64,000 nucleotides of DNA, taken from NCBI GenBank assembly GCA_050331095.1, contig JBHJHE010000010.1:124001-188000 (forward strand), in the 5' to 3' direction. This document shows positions 27,659 through 36,261 of this stretch, in pieces. The first letter of the stretch is position 1. Every line of letters begins with the position of its first letter. The notes under the pieces are model-generated. The model did no database searches. It saw nothing but the letters and a program-made list of their open reading frames with translations, and was not told the origin of the DNA. The DNA is from MED-G105 sp050331095 (lineage in GTDB: Bacteria > Pseudomonadota > Alphaproteobacteria > Caulobacterales > Parvularculaceae). A program made the translations under genes and the position numbers.

Positions 27659-30156
27659 CGCCGTCCCCCGTCATCTTCCGTGGGCTTCAGCGGGATCTGC
27701 GTCGCGCCGCCCGTCTTGGGACGGTCCTTTTGCTCCGCCAACAGTTCTTCGAACATGTCCCGCATCAAATTCCGCGTCTCGTCCTCGGCCTTGAACGCCT
27801 GCAGGCGAGAGGCCTTGATGCGGCGCGGGTAGTGATTGTTCTGGCGATCGGCGTCCGGCAGTTCGTGCTTGTCGTCGATTGAAATCGACGCGATCGCCTT
27901 TTCGCGGATCATCAGCTTCGTGACTTTGTGCGCGTTGCGCCGCCAGATCTCGGCCGGGATCATCAGCTCCTCGACCGAACCGTCCTTGAAGGCGATGGCG
28001 AGCGGCAGCGGCGACACGAGCCCGCCCACGTTCGAGAAATCGACGAAATAGACGAAGTCGTCATCCTTCACCGCCTGCTCGAGGGCTTGTTTCTCCCATT
28101 CCTCGAGACCGCCGTCCTCCACCGGCGCGTTCTGCAAGGTCCAGTAGACGTTGCGATCCGCGTTCGAGACGGTGAACTCGTCATTTTCATTGTAGAAGTC
28201 GGCGAGCTCCGGATGGCGCTGGAGATAGGTCTTGAGCCCTTCTTCGCGGTTGCGCTTCTGGATAACCGGTTCGGGCTCGTTCGCCGCTTTCAGTTTCCGG
28301 TTCTCCGGAAACTCCTTCTCCGGATCGTTATCGGCGATCTTGTACTCGCGCACGTCGTCGATGGCGACGTCCACATGGTCCGTTGAATAGAACCAGCCGC
28401 GCCAGAACCAGTCGAGGTCGACGCCCGAGGCGTCTTCGAGCGACCGGAAGAAGTCAGCCGGCGTCGGCCGTTTGAACTTCCAGCGCTGGGCGTACTCGCG
28501 GAAGGCGAAATCGAAAAGCTCACGGCCGAGCACGGTCTCCCGGAGCACGGTCAGCGCGGCGGCCGGTTTGGAATAGGCGTTCGGGCCGAACTGCAGGATC
28601 GAATCCGATTGCGTCATGATCGGAACCTGGGCCTCGCTGGTCATGTATTCCGTGATGTAGTCGAGAACGTTCGTCTTGCCGCCGAACGCCGGAAAGTTCT
28701 CCTCCCATTCAATCTCGGCGACGTACTCAAGAAACGTGTTGAGGCCCTCGTCCATCCACGTCCATTGACGTTCGGCGGAATTGACCGGCATCGGATAATA
28801 GATATGGCCGATCTCGTGGATGATGACGCCGATGAGGCCGTACTTGATCCGCCGCGCATAGGTGCGCTCGTCGACCTCTTCGGCTTTGGTCGGACGGTAT
28901 CCGTTGAACGTCATCATCGGATACTCCATGCCGCCGCGCTCCCAGGTGTTGACGGACTGCGCGGTCGGGTAGGGGTAAGCGAAGGAGAAGCGCGAATAGA
29001 CGTCCATCGTGTGGGCGACGGCGTGGCTCGAATACTGCGACCAGACGGGTTCGGCTTCGTTCGGGTAGAACGACATGACGAGCACTTCGGGGTTGGCCTC
29101 GTCGTCCTGCTTGAAGCCCATCGCGTCCCACACGAATTTCCGCGACGACGACCAGGCGAAATCGCGGACGTTCTCGGCCGTGAAGCGCCACGTCTTCGTT
29201 CCGGACGCTTTTTCCTTTTCGTTCGCGAGCGCCTCTTCGGGCGTGACGACGAACATGGGCTTGTCGCGGCCGCGCGCTTCGGCGAGCCGTTCGCGCTGCG
29301 TTTCGCTCAAGACCTCCTCAGGGTTTTGAAGAACGCCGGTCGCGGCGACGATATGGTCCGCCGGCGCGGTGATGGCGACGTCATAGTCGCCGAACTCCAG
29401 CGTGAACTCGCCGCGGCCGAGGAAAGGCTTGTGCAGCCAGCCGCCATAGTCCGTATAGGCCGCCATGCGTGGGAACCACTGGGCGAGGAAATAAATGTAG
29501 GTGTCGTCGTCGAAGCGCTCATAGCCGCCGCGCCCGCCCATGGCGGCCTCGTCAATGATGTTGAAGCCCCACGAAACCCGAAGCGCCGTCGTTTCGCCCG
29601 GCGCGAGGGGCGCGGGCAGATCGACCCGCATCATCGTGTCGACGACGGCGTAGCTGAGGTCGGCTCCGTCGCCGGTCGTCACGCCCTTGATCTCAAATCC
29701 GTGGTCGCGGCGGTCGAAGGCCTGGTCGCGCCGAAGCGCGTTGTACGAAATGAAATCGCCTTCGACGACGTCGGCGCGGCGTGTGCCCGCGCTTTCCGCG
29801 GTCTCGGAACGCCGGGCGAGCGAGTCGTTGCGGAACCGGTTCTGGTCGAGCTGCACCCAGAGATAGCGCAACGCGTCGGGCGAATTATTCGTATACGTAA
29901 TCGTTTCCGAAGCGTCGATGCGCTTCGCCGCCTCGTCGAGGGCGACCTCGACGTCGTAGTCGGCGCGCTGTTGCCAGTATTGCGGACCGGGCGCGCCGGA
30001 GGCCGTGCGGTAAACGTTCGGCGTCGGCAGTTCCTGGCCGAGCTGCTCGAACGCGCGCGCGCCCGAACCGATCTCCATGTCGGGGCCGTCGCCGGCGATG
30101 GCGTGCGAAGAAATCATCGCGGCGGCGGCGAGCGCCGCGAAACGGCCGATGAACAT
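27655..30156 (-). CDS. Secreted M1-family metallopeptidase
   Basis: An 833-residue zinc aminopeptidase-type enzyme with a signal peptide. The zinc motif HEIGH is near residue 445 in IIHEIGHIYYP, followed by the second-shell Glu in DEGLNTFLEY about 20 residues later. The upstream GGMEYPMM is the substrate-binding GxMEN-like motif, altered to GGMEYP as in many bacterial M1 relatives. A beta-sandwich N-terminal domain precedes it. It probably works in the periplasm or outside the cell on peptides. Confidence 0.88.
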   Translation of the reverse strand: MFIGRFAALAAAAMISSHAIAGDGPDMEIGSGARAFEQLGQELPTPNVYRTASGAPGPQYWQQRADYDVEVALDEAAKRIDASETITYTNNSPDALRYLWVQLDQNRFRNDSLARRSETAESAGTRRADVVEGDFISYNALRRDQAFDRRDHGFEIKGVTTGDGADLSYAVVDTMMRVDLPAPLAPGETTALRVSWGFNIIDEAAMGGRGGYERFDDDTYIYFLAQWFPRMAAYTDYGGWLHKPFLGRGEFTLEFGDYDVAITAPADHIVAATGVLQNPEEVLSETQRERLAEARGRDKPMFVVTPEEALANEKEKASGTKTWRFTAENVRDFAWSSSRKFVWDAMGFKQDDEANPEVLVMSFYPNEAEPVWSQYSSHAVAHTMDVYSRFSFAYPYPTAQSVNTWERGGMEYPMMTFNGYRPTKAEEVDERTYARRIKYGLIGVIIHEIGHIYYPMPVNSAERQWTWMDEGLNTFLEYVAEIEWEENFPAFGGKTNVLDYITEYMTSEAQVPIMTQSDSILQFGPNAYSKPAAALTVLRETVLGRELFDFAFREYAQRWKFKRPTPADFFRSLEDASGVDLDWFWRGWFYSTDHVDVAIDDVREYKIADNDPEKEFPENRKLKAANEPEPVIQKRNREEGLKTYLQRHPELADFYNENDEFTVSNADRNVYWTLQNAPVEDGGLEEWEKQALEQAVKDDDFVYFVDFSNVGGLVSPLPLAIAFKDGSVEELMIPAEIWRRNAHKVTKLMIREKAIASISIDDKHELPDADRQNNHYPRRIKASRLQAFKAEDETRNLMRDMFEELLAEQKDRPKTGGATQIPLKPTEDDGGRR

Positions 30157-30531
30157 AAGCGGATCCCCTGGAAGTTAGCTGGTGCGCGTCGCCCTATATC
30201 CGGTCGCAAAGCGGTTGTTTTGTAAAGGGGTTTGCGCCCATTCCGTTCCGGCGGGCTTGACGGGCGGCCGACTGATTCGGGCCCTTGGCCGTGACGGCCT
30301 CGCGTTATGGGCGATGTCGTACCACGACTGCGCGCCTATGGGCTTCGCGCAAGGCCCCCGCGCGCCCGCCGTTCTCACGATCGGCTTCGCGTGCGCGGCG
30401 AGCGCGCATGGCGCAGCGCATGACCACGGCGATGCGCGCGACCGCCGGGCGGCCCGTCTGGTCGCCGAAACGCCGAGCGCGCCGCCGCCGACGCCGTCAC
30501 GGAGGCGGTCGGCAAATGCGCCGGGGCGTCG
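30157..30531. other. Intergenic region between the M1 peptidase and lipid kinase genes
   Basis: About 375 bases with no supported gene. Open frames on the plus strand (30182-30760 and 30285-30560) run into the lipid kinase in antisense and have no motif. The promoter of the M1 gene should lie here, but I cannot point to clear -35/-10 boxes. Confidence 0.4.
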
Positions 30532-31449
30532 TTACGGACGCAAGACGGTCAGCGCCTTAGGCAGGATCCGAAGCGCGACCTCGCCGCGTGGGATCTGCAC
30601 CGGGTCGCCGTCGATGGCCGCCACGGTGTCTCGGTCGACGACGACGCGGCAGCGTTGCGCGCGCCGCACGTCGACGTCGCGCGACGCGTCGAGATCGCCG
30701 CTCATCGCCTCAGCGACGCGCGAGAAAAAGTCGCCGGCGTTCCGGCTGTGCGTGACGTAGGCCCCGAGCACGCCCTCATCCAACCGCGCGCGGGTCGGGC
30801 GAAGCGCGTCGGCGTCGGTGTACAGATTGTTTGCAACCATCAGAAAATTGCTTTCGACGTCGACGACGTCGCCATCGAGTTCGATCCGCATGCCGATCGG
30901 CGCGCCGTCGGCTGCGGCGTAGGCGATTTCGGCGATCGCGCGGATCTTCTCCGTCGTCGCGTCGGCCGCGCGCATTTTCTCGCGGCCCTCGGCGAGCGCC
31001 GCGTAGGCGCCGAACGCGACATTGTTGACGAAGACGCGCCCATCGAACGCGGCGACGTCCACCTTGTCCCGCCGGCCGCGCAGGCAAAGGTCGAGCGCGG
31101 CGTTTAGATCGTTCGGCAGGCCGAGGTCGCGAACGAAGAGATTCATGGTGCCGCCCGGCAGGGGAGCAAGCGCCAATCCGCTGTCCGCGAGCGCGCCGGC
31201 GGTTGCGGCGATCGTTCCGTCGCCGCCGGCGACGACGACGAGGGCGGGCGGCGCGCCGCGCATGGCGTGCGAAATCGCTTCCTTCAACTCAAGGGCCGAA
31301 CCGATGACGCTCTCGCAGGCATAGCCGCCGTCGCGCAGGCGCGCTTCGATATCGCGTCTTGTCTCCGCCGCGCCGCGCGGCGCGACTGATCCGGACGCCG
31401 GATTGACGCACGCAAGGACACGGAGATCGCCGCTAATTTCGGCGCTCAT
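30532..31449 (-). CDS. Diacylglycerol kinase family lipid kinase
   Basis: Phosphorylates diacylglycerol or a related lipid. The nucleotide-binding motif VVVAGGDGTIAATAGAL and PLPGGTMNLFVRDLGLP are diagnostic of the DAGK catalytic domain; the C-terminal beta domain ends with the usual IDGDPVQIPRGEV block. The 305-residue length is normal. It is transcribed divergently from the Crp/Fnr-type gene. DAG-kinase and calcineurin-like phosphoesterase genes are often close together; here the phosphoesterase is 2.4 kb away. Confidence 0.9.
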   Translation of the reverse strand: MSAEISGDLRVLACVNPASGSVAPRGAAETRRDIEARLRDGGYACESVIGSALELKEAISHAMRGAPPALVVVAGGDGTIAATAGALADSGLALAPLPGGTMNLFVRDLGLPNDLNAALDLCLRGRRDKVDVAAFDGRVFVNNVAFGAYAALAEGREKMRAADATTEKIRAIAEIAYAAADGAPIGMRIELDGDVVDVESNFLMVANNLYTDADALRPTRARLDEGVLGAYVTHSRNAGDFFSRVAEAMSGDLDASRDVDVRRAQRCRVVVDRDTVAAIDGDPVQIPRGEVALRILPKALTVLRP

Positions 31450-31692
31450 GTCGCTGGCGGCTCCGAAAGGTCACGCAACGCCGGGCGCTTTTCGCGTCGG
31501 CTTGGTCCAACCGAAGATCTTTCGTTCGAGTAAGCGCCTATCGCCATATCCGACTACGTCCGTCAGCCGCACTGAAACCTGGAGACCGGGCTTGCGCCTC
31601 TCGAGCCGGGCCCCGTTGGACGATCTATTTAGACATTGCGCAATTCCGCAGCGCCTGCGACGACAGCGAAAACCTCTGACGTGTTGCACGGC

Positions 31693-32430
31693 ATGGATAG
31701 CTTGTTCATTCGACTGCGTCACTACGCTGAAATCGGCGACGAAGAGCGAGACGCCTTGGCGGCGATGCCGACGCGCCGCGCCGAGTACGCGGCCGGCGAC
31801 ACCATCGTCGCGCAGGGCGACGACCCGATTGAGGCGTTCATCGTCAACAAGGGCTGGGCGGCGCGCTACATCGCGCTTGAAGACGGGCGCACGCAGATCC
31901 TCAATTTCATGCTGCCGGGCGACATGTTCGACTTCCAGGTGTTCGTCGCATCGAGCGCTGATCATTCCATTTCAGCGATCACCTCGCTTGAGATTCTGAA
32001 GATCAGGCGCCGCGACATCCTCGCGGTTTTTCGATCGGGGACTAACGCCGGCGCGGCGTTCTGGTGGGCGGCGTTGCAGGAAGAGGCGATGCTCCGTGAG
32101 CAAATCGTCAGGAATGGACGCCGGTCGGCGCGCGAGCGCATCGCGCACCTTTTTTAGGAGCTTCATCGGCGCGCGCTCATCGTCGGGCAGGGGGAGGGCG
32201 ACGAGTTTTCCTTGCCCGTGAGCCAGGCGCTGATCGCTGACGCAGTCGGATTGAGCTTCGTCCATGTCAACCGGGTGATGCGAGCCTTTGAGTCCGAAGG
32301 GCTTATTGAGCGCTCGCGCGAGACGCTCATATTGCGCGATCGCGACGCGTTGGCGGAAATCTCCGGCTTTAGCGACGCATATCTTCATCTTGACGCCGAT
32401 CCGCGACGGCTCGCCCTTGAACGCGCCTAA
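31693..32430 (+). pseudogene. Crp/Fnr-family regulator interrupted by an in-frame TAG
   Basis: The first 154 codons encode a cyclic-nucleotide-binding-type beta-barrel (EYAAGDTIVAQGDDPIEAFIV, LPGDMFDFQVF) and the long dimerisation helix. TAG at 32155-32157 stops it at ARERIAHLF. The same frame continues for 90 codons through a winged helix-turn-helix (LPVSQALIADAVGLSFVHVNRVMRAFE) to TAA at 32428-32430. Relatives have an ordinary residue where TAG stands. Without readthrough the protein would dimerise but not bind DNA. A sequencing error is possible; no frameshift is involved. There is no cysteine cluster, so it is not a [4Fe-4S] FNR. Confidence 0.85.
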
Positions 32431-32496
32431 ACCGCGCGAGCCGTAACTTCCCCAACTTACTCATGTTGTGGCGGCGACGGCGTTTCGTCATTTTCC

Positions 32497-32521
32497 GCAA
32501 CCCGTTGATCTGGCGATCGTT
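32497..32521 (+). promoter_or_regulatory. Near-consensus general-stress promoter before the ECF sigma gene
   Basis: GCAAC-N16-CGTT, one mismatch from the alphaproteobacterial EcfG consensus GGAAC-N16/17-CGTT. It lies 75 bases before the sigma factor ATG and would allow autoregulation. Confidence 0.5.
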
Positions 32522-32595
32522 GCACACACGGAATTTATTGTCCGACGCCGTCTAGTCCTTCACCAACGACGTGCAAACGAGTTGGAGGACAACGC

Positions 32596-33117
32596 ATGAC
32601 GAAGGCGATATGCGCCGCCGAACTGACGAATTGTCTGCCTGCGTTGCAGCGGTTCGCGACGTCGCTGACGAAAAACGCCGATCGCGGCGCCGATCTTACT
32701 CAAGATACGGTCGCGCGCGCCTTGCTCAAGCAGCATCTGTTCGACGGGCGGAACCTTCGCTCCTGGCTATTCACGATTTGTCGGCGCGTGTTCCTCAATC
32801 AAATCCGAAGCCAGAAAACGCGCGCCGCGTCGATACCGGTTGAAGACGCGCCGCAGGCCGCCGTGTCCGTCGATCAAGACCAGGAGATTTCGATGCACTT
32901 CCACGACGTCGCCGCCGCTTTCGAACGCCTGCCGTTGAACGACAAGGTGGTTATCTCGCTTGTCGTGATCGAGGGGCTGAAATACGAAGAGGTTGCGGCC
33001 GCGCTCGACGTGCCGATTGGAACGGTCCGGTCGCGACTGTCGCGCGCCCGGGCGCGTTTACAGGAAATGGCCGGCGGCGACGACGCCGAGGAGAAAATAT
33101 CCGCCGCGATCGTATGA
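32596..33117 (+). CDS. ECF sigma factor, EcfG (general stress) type
   Basis: The 173-residue protein has sigma region 2 (DLTQDTVARALL, GRNLRSWLFTICRRVFLNQIR) and region 4 (LPLNDKVVISLVVIEGLKYEEVAAALDVPIGTVRSRLSRARARL). The GRNLRSWLFTI...NQIR block resembles EcfG factors, which drive the alphaproteobacterial general stress response. No anti-sigma factor of the NepR type is adjacent. GGAGG lies seven bases before the ATG. The EcfG assignment is supported by EcfG-type promoters in front of neighbouring genes, but remains inference. Confidence 0.85.
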   Translation: MTKAICAAELTNCLPALQRFATSLTKNADRGADLTQDTVARALLKQHLFDGRNLRSWLFTICRRVFLNQIRSQKTRAASIPVEDAPQAAVSVDQDQEISMHFHDVAAAFERLPLNDKVVISLVVIEGLKYEEVAAALDVPIGTVRSRLSRARARLQEMAGGDDAEEKISAAIV

Positions 33118-33154
33118 TTGTATTTCGTACAAGGATAACGTGATTGAATAGAGA

Positions 33155-33180
33155 AAAGCCCCGCCTTTCGGCGGGGCTTT
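33155..33180. terminator. Bidirectional terminator between the sigma factor gene and dps
   Basis: An 11-bp perfect stem AAAGCCCCGCC/GGCGGGGCTTT with loop TTTC. A-rich and T-rich ends on both sides suit termination from both directions, serving the convergent sigma factor and dps genes. Confidence 0.85.
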
Positions 33181-33184
33181 GGCG

Positions 33185-33694
33185 TTACTGTTTGTTTTCG
33201 ACGAGCGCGTTCAGCATCCACGCCGCCTCGTCATGAACGCCGATGCGCGCCGTCAGGAGATCGGCGGTGTAAACGTCGCCGACTTTTTCGGCGCTCTCCA
33301 CCATGTCGCGAAGGCGCGTCGCGAGCGTCAGGTGATCCTGAGCAAGCTCGGCAACCATATCGCCCGCTGGCTTGATGCCGTCGACGTCTTTGATGGCGCT
33401 GCTCTCAAGGTAAGCGCTAAGGCCGACGGGCGCGGCGAAGCCGATCGAGCGAATGCGTTCGGCGACGGCGTCGATCGCCTCCGCAAGATCCGTGTATTGT
33501 TCTTCCGTCAGCTTGTGCACGGAATAAAACATCGGTCCGGTTACGTTCCAATGGTGCGCATGCGTCTTATGGTACAGCACATACATGTTCGCGAGCGCGT
33601 CGGCGAGATGCGCCGCGAGTTCCTTGCGGTCGTCGCGGGCGACGCCGCTGTTCGCCGGCAATTCTTTGGCCATCGACGAAAACGCGGTTTCCAT
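33185..33694 (-). CDS. dps: Dps-family ferritin-like DNA-protection protein
   Basis: Dps forms a dodecamer that stores iron and protects DNA in starvation and oxidative stress. The ferroxidase ligands are visible in HAHHWNVTGPMFYSVHKLTEEQYTDLAEAIDAVAERI. The 169-residue length is normal. The start chosen is ATG 33694 with AAGGAG six bases upstream; an alternative ATG at 33709 overlaps the stop of the small upstream gene (TAATG) and would add five residues. Dps is a typical general-stress gene, fitting the nearby EcfG-like factor. Confidence 0.93.
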   Translation of the reverse strand: METAFSSMAKELPANSGVARDDRKELAAHLADALANMYVLYHKTHAHHWNVTGPMFYSVHKLTEEQYTDLAEAIDAVAERIRSIGFAAPVGLSAYLESSAIKDVDGIKPAGDMVAELAQDHLTLATRLRDMVESAEKVGDVYTADLLTARIGVHDEAAWMLNALVENKQ

Positions 33695-33708
33695 ATTATG
33701 CTCCTTCA

Positions 33709-33840
33709 TTACTGAATAAAGATCGTCACGAACAAGATTACGGCGGCGGCCGTCGCCGAGATGATGAGAACGCGGCGGACCCATGGTCGCGCTTCTCCTT
33801 GCCGCATGGCGGCGTCGGGCGGTCGCGTTTGTCGCTGCAT
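33709..33840 (-). CDS. Small single-span membrane protein upstream of dps
   Basis: A 43-codon gene between the phosphoesterase and dps. It begins MQRQTRPPDAAM, has a basic stretch ending RPWVRR, then one hydrophobic helix (VLIISATAAAVILFVTIFI), and ends in Gln. Its ATG follows the phosphoesterase stop by two bases and its TAA overlaps an in-frame ATG of dps (TAATG). This layout suggests translational coupling in one operon. The positive-inside pattern puts the N-terminus in the cytoplasm. No known family is recognised. Confidence 0.6.
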   Translation of the reverse strand: MQRQTRPPDAAMRQGEARPWVRRVLIISATAAAVILFVTIFIQ

Positions 33841-33842
33841 CG

Positions 33843-34667
33843 TCAGTCAACCTCGTCCGTCTGCATCCATACGTCCGCGGCGCGCGCGAAAGACTGGCGG
33901 CGAACGGCCTCGAACCGTTTTTCCGCCAAGGCGTAGGTGACACATTCGATGGGGTCGACGTTCCAGCGGCGCGACGAAATAAAAAAGAACGATGGCGGCT
34001 CGCCGCGTTGGCGGCCGCTGATGGCGCTGCCCGCCCCGAACGACAACATGCGTCCGCCCACGGCGTCGATCGGCGCCGCCTTCGATACATGCACATGGCC
34101 GGTGAAAACCGCCGACACGCCGGCCTCGCGGAACGTCCGCAGCGCGAGTTCCGCGCGCCCGACGGTCTCAGAGCCGGCGACGCCGGGGCCGAGAACGACG
34201 GGGTGATGCATCGCGACGACAACCGCCGTGTGCGGCGCGGCGTCGCGCGCGACGTTGGCGGCGGACGCGATGTCGCGCCGGCTCAACGTTCCAAAAGCCC
34301 AGTTCAGCCTCGGCGCGGCGCGGCGGGCCGAGTTAAGGCCTATCACCGTCAAGCCATCGAGCTCGGCGACGCTCATGTTTTCGCGCCCGATTAACCGTCG
34401 AAATCGGCCCCATGGGTCCAAAAACCGCGCGCCGACGTTGAACACCGGCGTATCGTGGTTGCCCGGCACCGCCAAAACGCCGCCGTCGACGCTCTTGAGA
34501 AACGTCGACGCATCCAGAAACTCCGCCCGGCGGCCAGCCTGCGTCAAATCGCCCGTGACGATCGTGAGATCAGGCGTAAGTCGGCGCAGCGCGGCCGACA
34601 AGGCGGCGAGCGCCACGGGATCGACCCGGCCAAAATGAAGATCCGAGATGTGCGCGACGGTCGGCAT
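33843..34667 (-). CDS. Calcineurin-like metallophosphoesterase
   Basis: The 274-residue protein has all metal-binding blocks: ISDLHFG near residue 7, VTGDLTQ near 42, VPGNHD near 67, MHHP near 153 and TGHVHVS near 190. This is the class of cAMP phosphodiesterase/UDP-diacylglucosamine pyrophosphatase-like enzymes; the actual substrate cannot be set from sequence. It heads a minus-strand operon with the small membrane protein and dps. Its start lies 7 bases from the divergent stress promoter at 34674. Confidence 0.88.
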   Translation of the reverse strand: MPTVAHISDLHFGRVDPVALAALSAALRRLTPDLTIVTGDLTQAGRRAEFLDASTFLKSVDGGVLAVPGNHDTPVFNVGARFLDPWGRFRRLIGRENMSVAELDGLTVIGLNSARRAAPRLNWAFGTLSRRDIASAANVARDAAPHTAVVVAMHHPVVLGPGVAGSETVGRAELALRTFREAGVSAVFTGHVHVSKAAPIDAVGGRMLSFGAGSAISGRQRGEPPSFFFISSRRWNVDPIECVTYALAEKRFEAVRRQSFARAADVWMQTDEVD

Positions 34668-34673
34668 GTTCGG

Positions 34674-34699
34674 GGAACGAAATCTCTCGCGGCTTCGTT
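34674..34699 (+). promoter_or_regulatory. Consensus general-stress (EcfG) promoter for the PhyR-like operon
   Basis: An exact GGAAC-N17-CGTT on the plus strand, 128 bases upstream of the PhyR-like ATG. This matches the published EcfG/SigT promoter consensus at every fixed position. Confidence 0.75.
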
Positions 34700-34826
34700 G
34701 GGCGTTTATCGAGGCGCCGGGATGCGCGTTCTTAACCTATGCTAAGGACGGCTCCGTCGGCGCAGGCTATCCGAACCGCAGTTTGTGGCGGTCGGCTACG
34801 GTCGTAAATCCGCTTCGTTAGTACGC

Positions 34827-35618
34827 ATGAAGAAGTTGCCGACTCAACACGCTCTCAGATATTTCGCGCGAACCGTGTTCGCGGATCGTCTCGCTGGAGA
34901 CGAGTTTCTGCGCACGTCGCTGAGCGAACTGCGCCGGCGGCAGGCTGACGTCGCAACGGGGGCCGGCGCATTTGAACATCTCATGCGGCAGTGGCGGTCC
35001 TTGCGGTCCGACGCGCCGGCTCGGAACTTCACGGACCTGTCGCTTCTGCAATCCTTCGGTCCGCCGCCGAGCGTCGGCCGGTTGGCGTTGATCCTCGTCG
35101 ATGCGCTTGGTATCTCGATGGACGAAGCGGCGCGGATCTTGGAGCCTTCGGACGAACCGATCGAAGATCTGCTGACCGCCGAACGTCGCGCGTTGCTTCG
35201 CCGGTTCGACGCGACTGTGGTGATCATCGTGGACGAGTTCCCCCTCGGCGTGGATTTTGAGGGCCTGCTTTCGGAGATCGGCGTTTCGGTGGCTGGTCTC
35301 GCGCGCGACGTGGAGACCGGCGTGAAGATGGCGCTCGAGACGCGACCCTCAATCGTTCTCGCTAGCCACGACCCCGACGGAACGGAAGCGGGCGTTGATT
35401 GGGTCGCCGAGATTCAAAGCGCGCATGATTGCCCGGTGGTGTTCGTTACGGAGCGCCCGACTCCCCTCACGGAGGAAAGCTCCTTGGAGCAGGATTTTGT
35501 AGTCGTTGACCCGCACGCGCCGGACGCCGTGCGAGTCGCCATCGCCCATTGCCTTGACGTTCGCGAACGGGAATCCAGAAACGCTGGCGTCACGCGCGCC
35601 GAGGGGCCGTCGGCGTGA
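34827..35618 (+). CDS. PhyR-like protein: sigma-like domain plus degenerate receiver
   Basis: PhyR activates the general stress response: once phosphorylated, its sigma-like domain binds the anti-sigma factor NepR. Residues 1-125 resemble its sigma-like domain (ALRYFARTVFADRLAGDEFL, LILVDALGISMDEAARIL). Residues 130-245 align with its receiver: VVIIVDEFPLGVDFEGLL, RPSIVLASHDPDG, CPVVFVTERP, FVVVDPHAP. But the phospho-acceptor Asp (ADIQL in PhyR) is Ser180, the conserved Lys is Asp228, and one acidic-pocket residue is Val135. Phosphorylation at the usual site therefore looks impossible. The start is uncertain (ATG 34827 or GTG 34785). It overlaps the next gene by 4 bases. Confidence 0.8.
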   Translation: MKKLPTQHALRYFARTVFADRLAGDEFLRTSLSELRRRQADVATGAGAFEHLMRQWRSLRSDAPARNFTDLSLLQSFGPPPSVGRLALILVDALGISMDEAARILEPSDEPIEDLLTAERRALLRRFDATVVIIVDEFPLGVDFEGLLSEIGVSVAGLARDVETGVKMALETRPSIVLASHDPDGTEAGVDWVAEIQSAHDCPVVFVTERPTPLTEESSLEQDFVVVDPHAPDAVRVAIAHCLDVRERESRNAGVTRAEGPSA

Positions 35619-35830
35619 GCGAGGGTGACGACGAACAGCGCCGGGAAAAACGCGTCGAGAAGCTTCAGATCATGGCGTCGGATTCCGAAATCACGGCGAT
35701 TGACGATTGGCGGTTCGCCAATCGCGCCGCCAGCCGATCGGCGGCGATCCGCAGCTTGATCCTTTTGGGGCTGGCGTTCTCCGCGTCACACCCGGACGAA
35801 AGCGAAAAAATACTGGCTGAACGCGACTGA
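35615..35830 (+). CDS. Ribbon-helix-helix protein coupled to the PhyR-like gene
   Basis: A 71-residue protein with a charged N-terminus and the block ITAIDDWRFANRAASRSAAIRSLI, which fits a ribbon-helix-helix DNA-binding fold with a short beta strand and two helices. The GTG start overlaps the stop of the PhyR-like gene (GTGA), so the two should be made together. It is not NepR: the NepR core motif is absent. It may be a small transcription regulator or a partner of the PhyR-like protein. Confidence 0.7.
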   Translation: MSEGDDEQRREKRVEKLQIMASDSEITAIDDWRFANRAASRSAAIRSLILLGLAFSASHPDESEKILAERD

Positions 35831-35958
35831 GGCGCCGCCTTTGCGCTGAACGGCGCAAAGACGACGGTTATCCGCAAGCAAATCAAAACGTAAAGCAGCG
35901 GCGGACAAAAAGCCGTAGACGTTGGTTTCCGCGGCGATGTCCGCTGCCAGGCCTCGCG

Positions 35959-36141
35959 TCAGTCTTTTTTTCCTTTGACGGCGTCTTTCGCGTCGCCCGC
36001 GGCCTGCCGGGCCGCGCCCTCAGCCTGATCGAGCTTGCCTTCCGTTTTCAGTTTTTCGTTGTCCGTCAGCACGCCGAGCGCCTCTTTGGCTTTTCCCTCG
36101 ACGTCCTTCGCAACGCCCTTGACCTTTTCTTCATTCGACAT
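35959..36141 (-). CDS. CsbD-family stress protein
   Basis: A 60-residue hydrophilic protein rich in Lys, Glu and Ala (KVKGVAKDVEGKAKEALG, EGKLDQAEGAARQAAGD), the hallmark of CsbD proteins, which are induced by general stress in many bacteria; their molecular function is unknown. The ATG has AGGAG seven bases before it. An imperfect EcfG-type promoter lies just upstream. Confidence 0.92.
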   Translation of the reverse strand: MSNEEKVKGVAKDVEGKAKEALGVLTDNEKLKTEGKLDQAEGAARQAAGDAKDAVKGKKD

Positions 36142-36179
36142 GGGTCGTCTCCTATTTTCGCAATGAGTTACATTCTGAC

Positions 36180-36204
36180 AACAGCGAGGGTCGTCAAAAG
36201 TTCG
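36180..36204 (-). promoter_or_regulatory. Possible general-stress promoter for csbD
   Basis: On the minus strand CGAAC-N16-TGTT, 7 of 9 fixed positions of GGAAC-N16/17-CGTT, about 40 bases before the csbD ATG. It is weaker than the two exact matches nearby. Confidence 0.4.
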
Positions 36205-36261
36205 GGCCTCGAACGAGAAAGGCGTACGCCGAAATCCGGACGCTAACGATTGTCGCGGCCG

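Noticed and set aside
33185..34222. 345-residue version of Dps
   Set aside because: The extra N-terminus is antisense-like sequence overlapping the phosphoesterase gene; the family begins near METAFSSMAKEL with a good ribosome binding site.
35615..35830. The small gene after the PhyR-like gene as the anti-sigma factor NepR
   Set aside because: Its sequence fits a ribbon-helix-helix fold and lacks the NepR core helices.
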